Source: CAVVFX01 sp963777595
GTDB taxonomy: Bacteria; Acidobacteriota; Terriglobia; Bryobacterales; Bryobacteraceae
DNA length: 64,000 bases
Assembly (NCBI GenBank): GCA_963777595.1
Contig: CAVZRE010000040.1
Span: 220,691-284,690 of the forward strand
Direction: 5' to 3'
Part shown: piece by piece, positions 37,683 through 47,844 of the stretch
Layout of the letters: every line of letters starts with the position of its first letter
Position numbering within the stretch: position 1 is the first letter of the stretch
Position numbers and translations under genes: made by a program
The notes under the pieces: generated by a model
What the model was told of the DNA's origin: nothing
Seen by the model: the letters and a program-made list of their open reading frames with translations, nothing else
Databases searched by the model: none

Positions 37683-39821
37683 ACCGCGCCCGAGTCGGCG
37701 CTTGACTCGGTGTTCGCCTCTTCTTCAGCCAGCAGGCGGTCTACCTCTTCATCGGAAAGCGATTCCAATTCGCGCAAGATGGCATCGTATTCCTCTGGTG
37801 CGCCATGCTGATGGGCCTCCACTTTGCGGGCCAGGTCGCCGAGAGTCAAGCCGGAAGCATAGACATCGTCGATGGGCAGTTCGAATCCAAAAGCCTGCTT
37901 CACGCGCATAATCAATGCCACGGCCAGCAGCGAGTGTCCTCCGAGATCGAAAAAGTTGCCGCTCAAGGGAACCGCCGGGCGCTTCAGCAGATCGCACCAG
38001 ATGGCCGCGAGGCGCGATTCCAGTGCCGTCATCGGCTCGTCCGTCGTGCCCTGCTCCATCCGGGACTCATGCTGCATTGCTTCGTGTACCTGGGCGGCCG
38101 TCGAGAGTTGCTGCGCCATGGCCTGGTAGTCAGGTCGCTTAGTGGATGAATTCACTTTTGGCTTTTTTGTGGACTGAGGCGCGGGGGCAACGGCTGCCGG
38201 TTCCGGCTTGAGACCGATCAGCGCGCTCACCGGCAATCGGTAAGAGCTGTTCACCCGGTATTGTGCGCCAAAGCTTTCCAGGAAATTGCGCGCGGGTTGA
38301 TTCTTAGGGGTGGGGACGAGATTGGCGATCACACAAGTGAGCCCTCGCTCAAAAGCTTCCTCGGCCAGAGCGGACATCACGCGATGCTCCACTCCCCGTC
38401 CTAACACGCGGCAGCTTAACAGGAAGGTATCGATCAGCAACCCATTGTCCTGGAGCTTGAAAAGTACGACACCCGTCAGGCCATAGTCGCCGAACCGATC
38501 GGAGACCTCGATCGCGCGGCATTCCATTTCACTGCCGGAGACCAGCGCCTGAATTTCCTGCTCGGTGCGGCGGATGGTGGTGAAGTTAAACTGGTTGGTT
38601 CGCTGGGTTAACTGCGCGGTGCGCGGCAGGCGTTCGGCGGTCAACGGCTGGACGTGGACTCGCAAGTCGAGAGTCTCGAGAAAGTGTTCGGCGCTCTGTG
38701 CTTCCTTGAGTTCCCGTCCGAATTCCTGGGCTTGCGTGTAATAGACATTCCGATGCCGGTCTTCTTCCGTCACCACGACATGATCGAAGGCCCAAACGTG
38801 GGCCAGAAAATGCTCAAACTCTGCGGGATCTTGCGGGAGGGTGAGCGAGAGGACTTGAGGCAGGCTCTCAGAAAGCTGCGCCGTTTCCTTCGGACTGTCG
38901 TCAACGAAAATGAAGCTGTCAACGCCCAGCGAAAGCTCCTCGGCCATCGATTCTAAATTCGCAGACTTGGGCTCCCAGTTCAGCCGTGACGCTGACGAAA
39001 TGGCGGAACTGCAGGGGCATCTCCGGGTTCCGCGCAAAAGTCTCGAGAACATCCGGGGCGTTGTTCTTGCTGGCCAGCGTCAACAGCATCCCGGAATCCC
39101 GTTGTTCCACCATGAACCGCTGGAGTGCGCGGTACGGCGGCCCGACCGAAATTCCAGAGGGTCCGTCTTCACCGCAGATGCCGGCCCAAAGGGTGTTGTC
39201 GCAGTCGAGCGCGATCACCTTAAATGGCGGCATGAACAGGCCGTGCGTCAGACGAATGAGCGCGGTTCCGAGGGCGCAGAAATAGAGATCGGTGTACGGA
39301 ATACGGCCCAGCCGCTCGCCCTCCGGACTGTGCTTCTCGAGAACCGGGTACAGGCGCTCGATTTCGTCGGAAGTAAGCGCCTGAATGCCCGGCGATTCGT
39401 CAAGCACAGTTCCCGCCAGCGCAGTCATCTCGCGCACGAACCTGGCGCGCGCCGGATCGGTGAGAAACTCGGGCGACGACGGACACACAACCAGGACTAG
39501 AGGAACGCTCATACGTTCCGACGCGGCGCGGACCAGGTCGAGCAGCGCGCGCAAGTTGGCTTCGATCTTCGGCAGCGTGCCGGGGTCATGGCGGTCGAAT
39601 TGGGCGAGATCTTCGATGCGCATGAGAATCGCATTCACGCCGTGCTGGTTGGCGGCATATGGGCCGGCCGGATCAAGCAGGGTCTGCGAAACCTGGTTGT
39701 AAGGCGCGAAATGAACATCCAGGTCCAGACTCAGGCGTCGTCCCCAAAATGAGAGAACAGCCTCGACCGGTTCAGCCGTGAAGGTGGCGCTGATGACAAA
39801 TCGAAACTTCGATGTTTCCAC
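37679..39821 (-). CDS. FkbH-like HAD/acyltransferase protein with a C-terminal carrier domain, frameshifted
   Basis: FkbH-like proteins take glycerate from 1,3-bisphosphoglycerate, remove the phosphate and load the glyceryl unit on a carrier protein. Here the N-terminal region leads to the HAD motif VIALDCDNTLWAGICGEDG; after the frameshift follow RLNWEPKSANLESM and FIFVDDSPKET, then a GNAT-type domain (LTQRTNQFNFTTIR onwards) and, near the C-terminus, an acyl/peptidyl carrier domain with the phosphopantetheine serine in FFDLGGHSLLAVAL. A short acidic tail (LSDEEVDRLLAEE) is like those of NRPS carriers. One extra C at 38995 breaks the frame. The start is uncertain: GTG at 39821 follows AGAGAAA. 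Overall about 710 residues. Confidence 0.8.
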
Positions 39822-40052
39822 TTTCTCTAGGATATTAGACCGTGCGGCAGACCATCGCTTTTTCCATTCCGCGCTGTGGCTCGTACGGCCCTTACTTCGG
39901 GTATTGAGCCGTCGAGGCGAGCGTGGCCAGCCATGCAGGGGGTAATAAAGGGCCACGCGATGATCCCGGCTTCCACTGGCCCGCAGCCTTTTCTAGGACG
40001 GCGGGCGGCAGCGCCCGGTCTCGCCATGCGACTGCTTGGTAGCATAACCTTT

Positions 40053-41336
40053 ATGCTTGATCTCACGTACTTCAGGAATAATCTTGACCAGGTAGCTGAG
40101 CGGCTGGCGACTCGCGGATTTCAATTTTCCCTGGAGCAGTTTCGGGAATTGGACTCGCGGCGCCGTTCGGCGATACGCGAGACCGAAGAGCTGAAGGCTC
40201 AGAAAAACGCCGCGAGCGAAGAGATCGGCAAGTTGAAACGGCAAGGCGTCGACACTGCCGGGCAGCAGATACAGATCCGTGAGGCGGGTGCTCGGATCGC
40301 AGTGCTGGACAAAAATGTCCAACAGATCGACGAAGAGTTCAAACTGCTGCTGGCGGGAATTCCCAATATCCCCGACGAGTCTGTCCCGGTGGGCAAGAGC
40401 GCGGACGACAACGTAGAGATCCGCCGTGTCGGCGAGCCGCGCTACTTCGATTTCGAACCCAAAGCCCATTGGGACTTGGGCCCTGAACTGGGCATTCTGG
40501 ACATGGAGCGCGCCACCAAGATCACCGGCGCGCGCTTTGCAGTGTACTTTGGCGCAGGGGCGAAGCTGGAGCGGGCGCTCATCAACTTTATGCTCGAGGT
40601 CCATACCCGCGAGCACGGGTACACGGAGGTGCTGCCGCCTTTCCTGGTGAACTCGGCCAGCTTGTACGGCACCGGTAATCTGCCGAAGTTTGGAGAGGAT
40701 CTCTTCAAGTGTGAGAAACACGATTTGTGGCTGATTCCGACGGCTGAAGTTCCCGTCACCAACCTGTACCGTCAGGAGACGCTGGATGCCGACAGCCTCC
40801 CCATCAGCTTGTGCTCATTTACTTCGTGTTTCCGCAGCGAGGCGGGGTCGTATGGCCGCGATGTGCGAGGCATCATCCGGCAGCATCAGTTCCAGAAAGT
40901 GGAACTTGTGAAGTTTACTCGTCCTGACCAGAGCTGGGCGGAGCACGACAAACTGACTGCCGACGCGGAAGATATTCTCATGCGCTTAGGCCTGCCGTTC
41001 CGGACCGTTGTGCTCTGCACCGGCGACATGGGATTTTCCTCGGCCAAGACCTATGACATCGAGGTCTGGCTACCGGGTCAGAATGCCTATAAAGAGATCT
41101 CGTCGTGCTCGAATTTCGTTGCGTTCCAGGCGCGGCGCGCGGAGATCCGTTGTAAGAGCGGAAAGGGAAAGGCGGAGTTTGCCCACACCATTAACGGCAG
41201 CGGTCTGGCGGTCGGGCGGACATGGGTCGCCATCGTGGAGAATTACCAACAACGTGACGGAAGTATCGTAATTCCGGAGGCATTGCAACCGTTCATGAAT
41301 GGCGAGCGCATCGATTCCAAGGGCCAATTGGTCTAG
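40053..41336 (+). CDS. serS: Seryl-tRNA synthetase
   Basis: Class II aminoacyl-tRNA synthetase that charges tRNA-Ser, 427 residues, intact. The N-terminal coiled-coil arm is visible (REFRELDSRRRSAIRETEELKAQKNAASEEIGKLKRQ), then motif 2 (TSCFRSEAGSYGRDVRGIIRQHQF) and motif 3 (GSGLAVGRTWVAIVENYQ). The ATG at 40053 begins with LDLTYFRNNLDQVAERLATRG, the normal start. The gene is divergent from the FkbH unit, with about 230 bases between them. Confidence 0.95.
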   Translation: MLDLTYFRNNLDQVAERLATRGFQFSLEQFRELDSRRRSAIRETEELKAQKNAASEEIGKLKRQGVDTAGQQIQIREAGARIAVLDKNVQQIDEEFKLLLAGIPNIPDESVPVGKSADDNVEIRRVGEPRYFDFEPKAHWDLGPELGILDMERATKITGARFAVYFGAGAKLERALINFMLEVHTREHGYTEVLPPFLVNSASLYGTGNLPKFGEDLFKCEKHDLWLIPTAEVPVTNLYRQETLDADSLPISLCSFTSCFRSEAGSYGRDVRGIIRQHQFQKVELVKFTRPDQSWAEHDKLTADAEDILMRLGLPFRTVVLCTGDMGFSSAKTYDIEVWLPGQNAYKEISSCSNFVAFQARRAEIRCKSGKGKAEFAHTINGSGLAVGRTWVAIVENYQQRDGSIVIPEALQPFMNGERIDSKGQLV

Positions 41337-41882
41337 CGCGCCGAGGCAGAAGTCTCTCCACTGGCCAGGAGCAGGCGACAACGCCTACTCCACAAAGAAG
41401 AATCAATGGCTTGCAAGCCTCGTAGAGTAGGCCTTTGGCCTGCGTTGACTTCTGCCACAGGCTACTAGCCTAGACGATTGCTCGCCGCAGCAACCTTCCG
41501 CTCTACAAGGGTCCGGCAAACGGGCAAAATAAAGACTCCTCAGTTTGCGCAGTCCAAGGCGCCGGAAGCCTTCGGGAAACATTTCGGCGTCGCTCGCGGA
41601 GCGCTATGATTTCTCATCACCGAACTCAACTACACGCCTTCGCTCAGAAAGGCGTCAGTGGAGAAAGTTCTAGCCGACATGATTAAGGACGGCGGCCGCA
41701 TCCACCGTCACGGCGACTCTGAGGAACAACAGCGATCCTTCCGAGGCCATCTGCCGAAAGCTTTCGAAATTCGTAAGCGGCTGAAAATCACCAGAAAACG
41801 GAAGCTCGGTCCCCGACTCGGGTCGAAATCCTACTTAATTAGGTCCCTCGGCAATCTGGGTCACCGGAGATTCGGTTAGTCT
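41337..41882. other. Intergenic region after serS with imperfect inverted repeat
   Basis: No convincing gene in this stretch of about 546 bases. Arms at 41371-41393 and 41422-41443 (GCAGGCGACAACGCC and its partner GGCCTTTGGCCTGC) form an imperfect long hairpin ending a few tens of bases after serS, possibly a terminator or small repeat element. An open frame at 41658-41879 (73 codons) is basic and low in recognisable motifs; I do not annotate it as a gene. Confidence 0.45.
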
Positions 41883-42482
41883 TCAGGGTTGTTGGGTTGA
41901 AAGCGGTGCGAGCTGAATCTGCTTCGCAAGATCATAAGCGGTCGAGAGATCGCTATCGCTGTAAACGAGAATTCGACCAAGAACGAGCACCGAATTGTTC
42001 TGCAAAGATACCTGCTTCATACCGTTTGGCGCCTGTCCTTTCCAGCCGGGCCCTCTAATAAGATAGTCGCCCGCCTGTGTGCCTGTCTCGCGCGTGCCGA
42101 CATACGCCAGGTCGATGTTAAACGGGTCGGTGAACTGCACGCTGTAGTAGCGGCCGAAAAAGTCGGGCACGTGGAGGACTTGCGGCCGGCTGCTCAAGTC
42201 GAGCCAGCCGACCACAAGTAGTGTGTCGTGGTTCACGCCAGTCGTTGCCAACTTTGAGGCTGAGGCGGGCGGGTGGAGGGGATCCGCAAAAAGCGATGGG
42301 GGTTCCCTATAGAGCGTATTGATCGGAACGGGGCCATCGCCGAATCCTTGGCTGAGGACTGCCTTCTTGTAGATATTGTTCACAAGGTGCGGCCAAAAGT
42401 AGGCGAGGAGAAACGTGCCTGTTATCCACACCACGATCGCGACCGATCCGAAGATAAGCAGATGATTCATCCGTCGCGTCAT
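41883..42482 (-). CDS. DUF1254-like membrane-anchored protein
   Basis: Protein of 199 residues with one N-terminal membrane helix (LLIFGSVAIVVWITGTFLLAYF). The body reads like the DUF1254 half of the DUF1254/DUF1214 pair: NTLYREPPSLFADP, DTLLVVGWLDLSSRPQVLHVPDFFGRYYSVQFTDPF and the ending IQLAPL. Function unknown. The start overlaps the stop of the DUF1214-like gene as ATGA (42479-42482). The two are separate here, whereas in many bacteria both domains are in one protein. Confidence 0.72.
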   Translation of the reverse strand: MTRRMNHLLIFGSVAIVVWITGTFLLAYFWPHLVNNIYKKAVLSQGFGDGPVPINTLYREPPSLFADPLHPPASASKLATTGVNHDTLLVVGWLDLSSRPQVLHVPDFFGRYYSVQFTDPFNIDLAYVGTRETGTQAGDYLIRGPGWKGQAPNGMKQVSLQNNSVLVLGRILVYSDSDLSTAYDLAKQIQLAPLSTQQP

Positions 42483-43146
42483 AATGTTTGGACAACCGGC
42501 GGCATCTTATACTCGCCGTCGAGAACGGTTTGACCTGGCAGATACACGCGCAGCCAGAGTATGAAATTCCCAGCCGGTGCGGGTAGCCAATTTGACTCAT
42601 GACCTTTTGGAGCAGTGCGTTGAATATAGATAGCAACGGAGCCATTGGCATTTGGCACGAGGCCAGAGCGATCGCTGATGCTATATCGGTTAATAGCATT
42701 CGGTACAAAGCGATTTCTCGCGTCGCCCATAGTGAGTGACCAGAACGCATTGTTGGGCGGAAGCTGTCCTGCCGCAAAACGTAGCGTGTATTCGTGTGCT
42801 CCAGACAGCCTATGCCCCGAGAAATCTTTGCTGGTGGTCCAGTACATCGCCTCTTGCGGTACGTTTATGGGGCCCCTAAATGTCACGTTGCACGCAGCAC
42901 GTAAAAGGAGGCCGCCGCCGGGCTCGCCGCATCCAAACATAGTGGTCCAGCCGTTTATCCGGGTGACATAAAAAGACGGGAGAATGATCAGCACTGTGAT
43001 AAAGCCAGCGCGGCGCCGGCGAAGATGCCTTGCAAAACGTCCGTAGTGACGGATCTCGTCGGGGTTACATGGAAGAACTTCCGCAGCACTGCAAAAAAGA
43101 GTGCCGCGACAATTATGGGAACGATTATGAAAGGCAGGACGCCCAT
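42479..43146 (-). CDS. DUF1214-like membrane protein, frameshifted
   Basis: Protein of about 220 residues. Reading the first part in another frame from the ATG at 43146 gives MGVLPFIIVPIIVAALFFAV and RSVTTDVLQGIFAGAA, a membrane start that joins GFITVLIILPSFYVTRINGW. The C-terminal DUF1214 domain follows: YTLRFAAGQLPPNNAFWSLTMGD, SISDRSGLVPNANGSVAIYIQ and NWLPAPAGNFILWLRVYLP. One missing base near 43010 (-1) accounts for the change. It is translationally coupled to the DUF1254-like gene. Function unknown. Confidence 0.7.
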
Positions 43147-43314
43147 ACATCTATGATCGTACTTCTCTCTTAGGTTAGGGGCCTGTCAGCAAGGTCCCTG
43201 CTGAGCCTCTTTGCGTCAGCAATGGCCGTCCCTACCGCGACCGAAATTCCTCAGTCAATCACCGCGCTAAACGTGGACCGAACCCCCCTATTTAGTGATA
43301 ACTGACAACTCCTC

Positions 43315-46300
43315 CTACCAACTCAACCGCATGGATGCTTCCATCGTGCGCGGAGTGGTCGTGGCGCTCTCCGCGCCCCAATTCGCGGTGCTGCTGACGA
43401 AGATGCCATTCTTCAAGGTCACGCCATTAAAACTGCCTGTGCTGACACTGGAAATCGACAGGTGGTTGGCCACGTTGTACATATCGAACTTCAAATCGAA
43501 TTTGTAGCGCTCATGTAGATAGAACGACTTGACCATCGAAGCGTTCAAGTTGATCCAGCGCGGCATGAACAGGTCGTAGGCTCCGAAATCACCGAACGTG
43601 TTGGTTGCCGCGGTCTGGAATGCCGAGGGATTAAAGACCTGAGATCCGCCGATAGGCCCGCCGGCATATGGGTTGCCGATCAGCGTTGGCCGTACGCCGC
43701 TGCCGATGTCGCCTGCCGTGCCCGGCGACGTTGTGTTGGACTGCGTAACGTTGACCGGCAATCCGCTTTGCACCAGGCCTGTGCCGTTGAACTGCCATCC
43801 TCCGAACGCTTGCTTGTACCAGGTTCCGCCGCCGGTCCACCACGGCAAAGGATAGACATAGCTGGAGGTCCAGACTTCCCGGCGGCCATAGCTGGATGGT
43901 CCCCAGTCGTTCTTGAGATTGTAGCTGTCTTCCGGTTGGTAGCTGTAGGAGTTAGCATCCGTCCGGCTGCTTGCGTAAGTAAACGCCGAACTCAGGATGC
44001 CCGCGTGGCTAAGTTGCTTTCTTAACTGGACCTGCAGTGAGTTATAAATGAAGTTTCCGCCGCTATCGTACTCCTGAATCGTGCCGTAACCTTGATAGGG
44101 CCGGGTATAGTTGGCATTCGCCAGCGTCTTGGTTCCTGGAACATAGATTGTGTTCGCGACGCCCAGCCTCGGCTGATTCGGGTCATTGATGTACGACAGA
44201 TTTGAGGCGCTCGATCCGACGTAGCTCACTGTAAGTTGCGAACTGCCGCCCAGCTTCTGCTGGATACCCAGGCTCCAGGTTTCGCTGCGCGGGTCCTTCA
44301 TATCCAGATAGTGGGAGTTGCTGATGGTCTGGACCGAATTCGGCCCGGTGGTGCCTTGGTTCGGAGTTTCTACGTTACCGTCGAGGATCGTCGACACGGG
44401 ATTAAAGGGCGCATTATTGATTGCGCTGAAAATGAAATTGCCCTCGATGCGTTCGTAAGCTACGCCGAAGCCTCCGCGCAACACTGTTTTTCCCTGGCCG
44501 GTTAAATCATATGCGAAGCCAAAGCGGGGAGCCAGGTTTCCCCAGCGCGTATTCGCGCCTCCGAGCGGGAGATTATGAAACAGCGCTTGCACCGCGGGAT
44601 CTCCGGCTTGTAGCACGCGGCCCTTTGCCTGCGCCGGAAACCCGGGACCGTCGAGAACCAGTCCGTTGTAGGGAGCTGGAGCACTGATCACTTGTCCGTT
44701 CGACGGATTGATGGTTGCTGCCATCGCCGGGTTAAAATACTGCGGCAGAAACTGGACTGTATTGTTCAACGCGCTATATTGCGGCTGCATATATGACCAC
44801 CGTACACCTACATTGACAGTCAGGCGTCGAGTGACTTTCCAGTCGTCCTGAAAGTACGGCTCTACCTGCCAGAAACGGTACCAACCCTGGCGCGTGCCGC
44901 TGTATTCCTGATATTGGTAGAAGTTTCCCAAAAGCGCATCCGCCAGCGAGTTGCCGGTGCTGACTCCTCCGGCGGAAGTGAGGGAGCCGCTATTGAAAGT
45001 GAACTGGCCATTGATCGCCGGCGGATTATCCTGATTCTTGCGGCTGCGCATCACCAGAATGCCGGTCTTCAGCGTGTGGTTCCCCATGACTTTTGTCAGG
45101 CTGTCTTTCCAATCGAAGATGCGATTGAAATTGTTGAACGCGAGCGGCGTGGTCGAAGGTCCCGTATATCCGCTGATGGAGATTTGCGGAACGTCGGGAG
45201 ACGCATTGTAGATCGTGGGAAGTGTGATGCCGAGCCCGGAGCGTGTAAAGCTATTCGTGAACATCGGATTGGCGACCAGATCCTTCTGTTCGATGATCAC
45301 ATTGCCCGTGTAAGTGAACTGAGCTACGTTGATCAGCGTCGGAGAGAAAACGTGGTTCCATTGCAATGACGTGTTCTGCCCTGGAATCTGACGATAGTAT
45401 TCAATCAGGTTCGTGGTGTTTTCGAGCTGGTTGTAATGATCGTGGGCCCAATGGAAGCTGAGCTGGTTGGTCTGGTTCAGGTTGTAATCCAGCTTGACGA
45501 TTTCCTGGTGGATGTTGGTCGGCGTGGTCTCGTTGAAGTAGAGGTTCGTCCCGAGATTGGGGGCCGGGTAATCGATGTTGATGAGCTTGTTCATGTTAGG
45601 GTCGATCCGGCTGACCGGGATGACATTGCCTGGAAACGCCGCGCCCGTCAGCGGATCTTTTATCGTCGTCGTGCCGAAATTACCCGCCTTCTGTGCCGCC
45701 GTAGGCTCCGCCCATGGGCCGGTGGTCGCCCCTTGCCTGAGTATCTTGATGTCTTCGGCCGCGAAGAAGAAGAGCTGCTGCCGGTCTTTGTTGAAACGAG
45801 TTTTCGGAATGAGAACCGGTCCGCCGATGTTGCCGCCGAAATTGTTCCAGCGAAGCTCCGGCTTGCCGATGGTAGCTGCGTTGAAAGCGTATGCCTGCAG
45901 AAAGTCACTACGCCAGTACTCATAAAACATCCCATGAAATCTCTGCGTGCCGCTCTTGATTGCCATGTTCACAACTGCGCCGGAACTGGTTCCCGATTCA
46001 GCGCTGAAGTTGCTCGAAAGCACACGGAACTCACCGATGGCATTCGGATTGATGTTGACGAAATTGTTCCCGCCGCCGCCATTGTCCTTGTTGTCACCGC
46101 CATCCAGATTCCAGGTGGTAGTATCGGTCCGCGCGCCGTTAATCGATTGGGCGCTGTTATTCACGCCATACCCGCCGAAGAGGCTGAAGCCGTCGACATA
46201 ACTTGTGGACACGCCAGGCAGCAACTGCAGCAACTCGGGGAAATTGCGTCCATTGAGCTGAAGTTCGCCCGCCTGCTCTCCCGTGACGGTTTGGCCATAA

Positions 46301-46701
46301 TCGCCGTTGGTCGTCTCGAGCGTCATCACGTCGGCCTGTACCGTAACCGAATCCGTCTGGCTGCCGACTTGTAACTTCAGGTTCACCTCAATGCTAACGT
46401 TCGTGTTGAGCGAATTGTGGTCGATCACTTCTCTTTTGAAGCCCGGCGCTTCCGCCGCGACGCGATACTTCCCCGTGGGAAGTTCGGCTACCACGTAGTT
46501 TCCGTTCGCCTGAGTCACGGTTCTGCGTACGAGGCCGGTTCCCTCGTCGGTCACCGTAATCATCGCTTTCGGTACCGCGGAGCCAGTTGCGTCAGTAACC
46601 TGACCCGAGATATTTTGGTTGACATTACTTTGCGCCAACAGCCCAGCCGCGGCGGCTGCGCCTAGGAGCACGAAAACTACATAGTTTCGCAAGTGAGACA
46701 T
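43315..46701 (-). CDS. TonB-dependent receptor-like outer membrane protein with carboxypeptidase-regulatory domain
   Basis: Protein of 1,128 residues. A signal peptide (VFVLLGAAAAAGLLAQ) is followed by a carboxypeptidase-regulatory-like beta sandwich (residues ~30-115: ISGQVTDATGSAVPKAMITVTDEGTG), then a plug domain (RNFPELLQLLPGVSTSY, NGARTDTTTWNLDGGDN) and a large beta barrel. It ends in the aromatic residue expected for outer-membrane insertion (SMRLSW). Such oversized receptors are numerous in Solibacter and probably import large carbohydrates or similar ligands; the ligand is unknown. Monocistronic, intact. No clear TonB box is seen. Confidence 0.85.
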   Translation of the reverse strand: MSHLRNYVVFVLLGAAAAAGLLAQSNVNQNISGQVTDATGSAVPKAMITVTDEGTGLVRRTVTQANGNYVVAELPTGKYRVAAEAPGFKREVIDHNSLNTNVSIEVNLKLQVGSQTDSVTVQADVMTLETTNGDYGQTVTGEQAGELQLNGRNFPELLQLLPGVSTSYVDGFSLFGGYGVNNSAQSINGARTDTTTWNLDGGDNKDNGGGGNNFVNINPNAIGEFRVLSSNFSAESGTSSGAVVNMAIKSGTQRFHGMFYEYWRSDFLQAYAFNAATIGKPELRWNNFGGNIGGPVLIPKTRFNKDRQQLFFFAAEDIKILRQGATTGPWAEPTAAQKAGNFGTTTIKDPLTGAAFPGNVIPVSRIDPNMNKLINIDYPAPNLGTNLYFNETTPTNIHQEIVKLDYNLNQTNQLSFHWAHDHYNQLENTTNLIEYYRQIPGQNTSLQWNHVFSPTLINVAQFTYTGNVIIEQKDLVANPMFTNSFTRSGLGITLPTIYNASPDVPQISISGYTGPSTTPLAFNNFNRIFDWKDSLTKVMGNHTLKTGILVMRSRKNQDNPPAINGQFTFNSGSLTSAGGVSTGNSLADALLGNFYQYQEYSGTRQGWYRFWQVEPYFQDDWKVTRRLTVNVGVRWSYMQPQYSALNNTVQFLPQYFNPAMAATINPSNGQVISAPAPYNGLVLDGPGFPAQAKGRVLQAGDPAVQALFHNLPLGGANTRWGNLAPRFGFAYDLTGQGKTVLRGGFGVAYERIEGNFIFSAINNAPFNPVSTILDGNVETPNQGTTGPNSVQTISNSHYLDMKDPRSETWSLGIQQKLGGSSQLTVSYVGSSASNLSYINDPNQPRLGVANTIYVPGTKTLANANYTRPYQGYGTIQEYDSGGNFIYNSLQVQLRKQLSHAGILSSAFTYASSRTDANSYSYQPEDSYNLKNDWGPSSYGRREVWTSSYVYPLPWWTGGGTWYKQAFGGWQFNGTGLVQSGLPVNVTQSNTTSPGTAGDIGSGVRPTLIGNPYAGGPIGGSQVFNPSAFQTAATNTFGDFGAYDLFMPRWINLNASMVKSFYLHERYKFDLKFDMYNVANHLSISSVSTGSFNGVTLKNGIFVSSTANWGAESATTTPRTMEASMRLSW

Positions 46702-47382
46702 TTTTGGACATACCCCCCTTAAATTTCAGGCAGTTACCCGATCGGCCTGATAATTCGCGTGGACTACTATATAGCAGATGCGAATCAAATGCAAGCCGAT
46801 GGAGACCGCAGAGGGAAAAGTGTCCGGGGGACAGACAGGCTCCTGCGGTTGCTCAATTCCACGCTTGATCTCGGCCCACTTCGCTACTAGCTTGAGTTCG
46901 CTAGTCAGGCCTCAAAGTAGTGTACCTTGGCTCTACTTATCTCCAGTAAGTGCTGGAACTCACCGCTGTCCGTGACGAGCGGCACAAAATCGTTACTTTT
47001 CTACCCTCGGCTTCATGGGCGCCGACGATTTCAGGCACAGGATTCGTCTGCATACCTGCAGCCTTGTTGCAACCTTGTCTCGCGGATATCTCCGGCAGTT
47101 CAACATCCGGTTCGACAAACGGACGTGAATGAAAATTGCCTGAAGCAGTATCGGCCGAGCGCCGATGCCATATTAATAACTCATTTCTCTAACTTCGGCG
47201 GGCCATTTCCAGAGCCGTGTGACGCTTGGCACTCCGATTGCTCCCGTGAAGCCGAGGGTAGCTTCGGGCGATAGCTTCTGTCTATTCGTGGCGGTGTGTC
47301 TCTTACGCCGGAGCCACGAATGTATTCGCAAATGGGAGTATCGGGGCCAAAGTACCGTAGCGTTTGTCTCAGGAGAACAGCG
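46702..47382. other. Gene-poor region with a 19-base inverted repeat
   Basis: About 680 bases without a supported gene. CTACCCTCGGCTTCATGGG (47001-47019) is repeated inverted with one mismatch at 47243-47261. The short open frames within show no recognisable motifs. This may be a remnant of a small mobile element or a pair of regulatory sites. Confidence 0.4.
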
Positions 47383-47752
47383 ATGGAATCACTGGATGAG
47401 TTTTTTCAAGATCAGTTGCACGCTCTGGACTTCGCAGAGAAGCAACTGACTACGAATCATCTTCAACAACGCGGCAACAATTTCCAACGCCTTGAAGCCC
47501 TTCGCAAGAACCTGGAGATCAGACCCGCAGGAAAGAAATATAAGGCGGCGTTCATTGCACGAATGAACCCCCGCGTAATGACTGCAACATTACCAAGTTC
47601 TGGTCTACCTCAGCGCCCGCGCGCCGGAGGAACGTACGGCCTCTTGCGATCTGGTGGAACTGCTCCAGGCGACCCTGGATGAAAACTCTGCCAGCCCTCT
47701 TCAAAAGCACGGGAAGAAAAGCCGGCTGCGGCGCCTCTCGGAAAAATTCTAA
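47383..47752 (+). pseudogene. Decayed DUF892-like (YciE/YciF-type) ferritin-fold gene
   Basis: AGGAGA lies six bases before the ATG at 47383, and the protein starts MESLDEFFQDQLHALDFAEKQL, similar to the DUF892 opening (DELFxxxLxDxYxAEKQL). Around 47580 the frame is lost; a second frame gives LQHYQVLVYLSARA and LVELLQATLDEN, which resembles the third and fourth helices of that fold, before a stop at 47750. The central helices are missing or altered, so it is more likely decayed than just mis-sequenced. Such proteins are stress-related, ferritin-like helical bundles. Confidence 0.4.
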
Positions 47753-47844
47753 ACAGTCGGAACGTTTGCCGGCGGTCGAAATCGATAGCACGCAGCAGCG
47801 TCCTTTTTTTAACAGCGTCCAATTTTATAAGGCAGGCTAATCTT

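Noticed and set aside
41658..41879. 73-codon plus-strand frame after serS with a basic composition.
   Set aside because: No motif, no good start context, and it sits in otherwise gene-free DNA.
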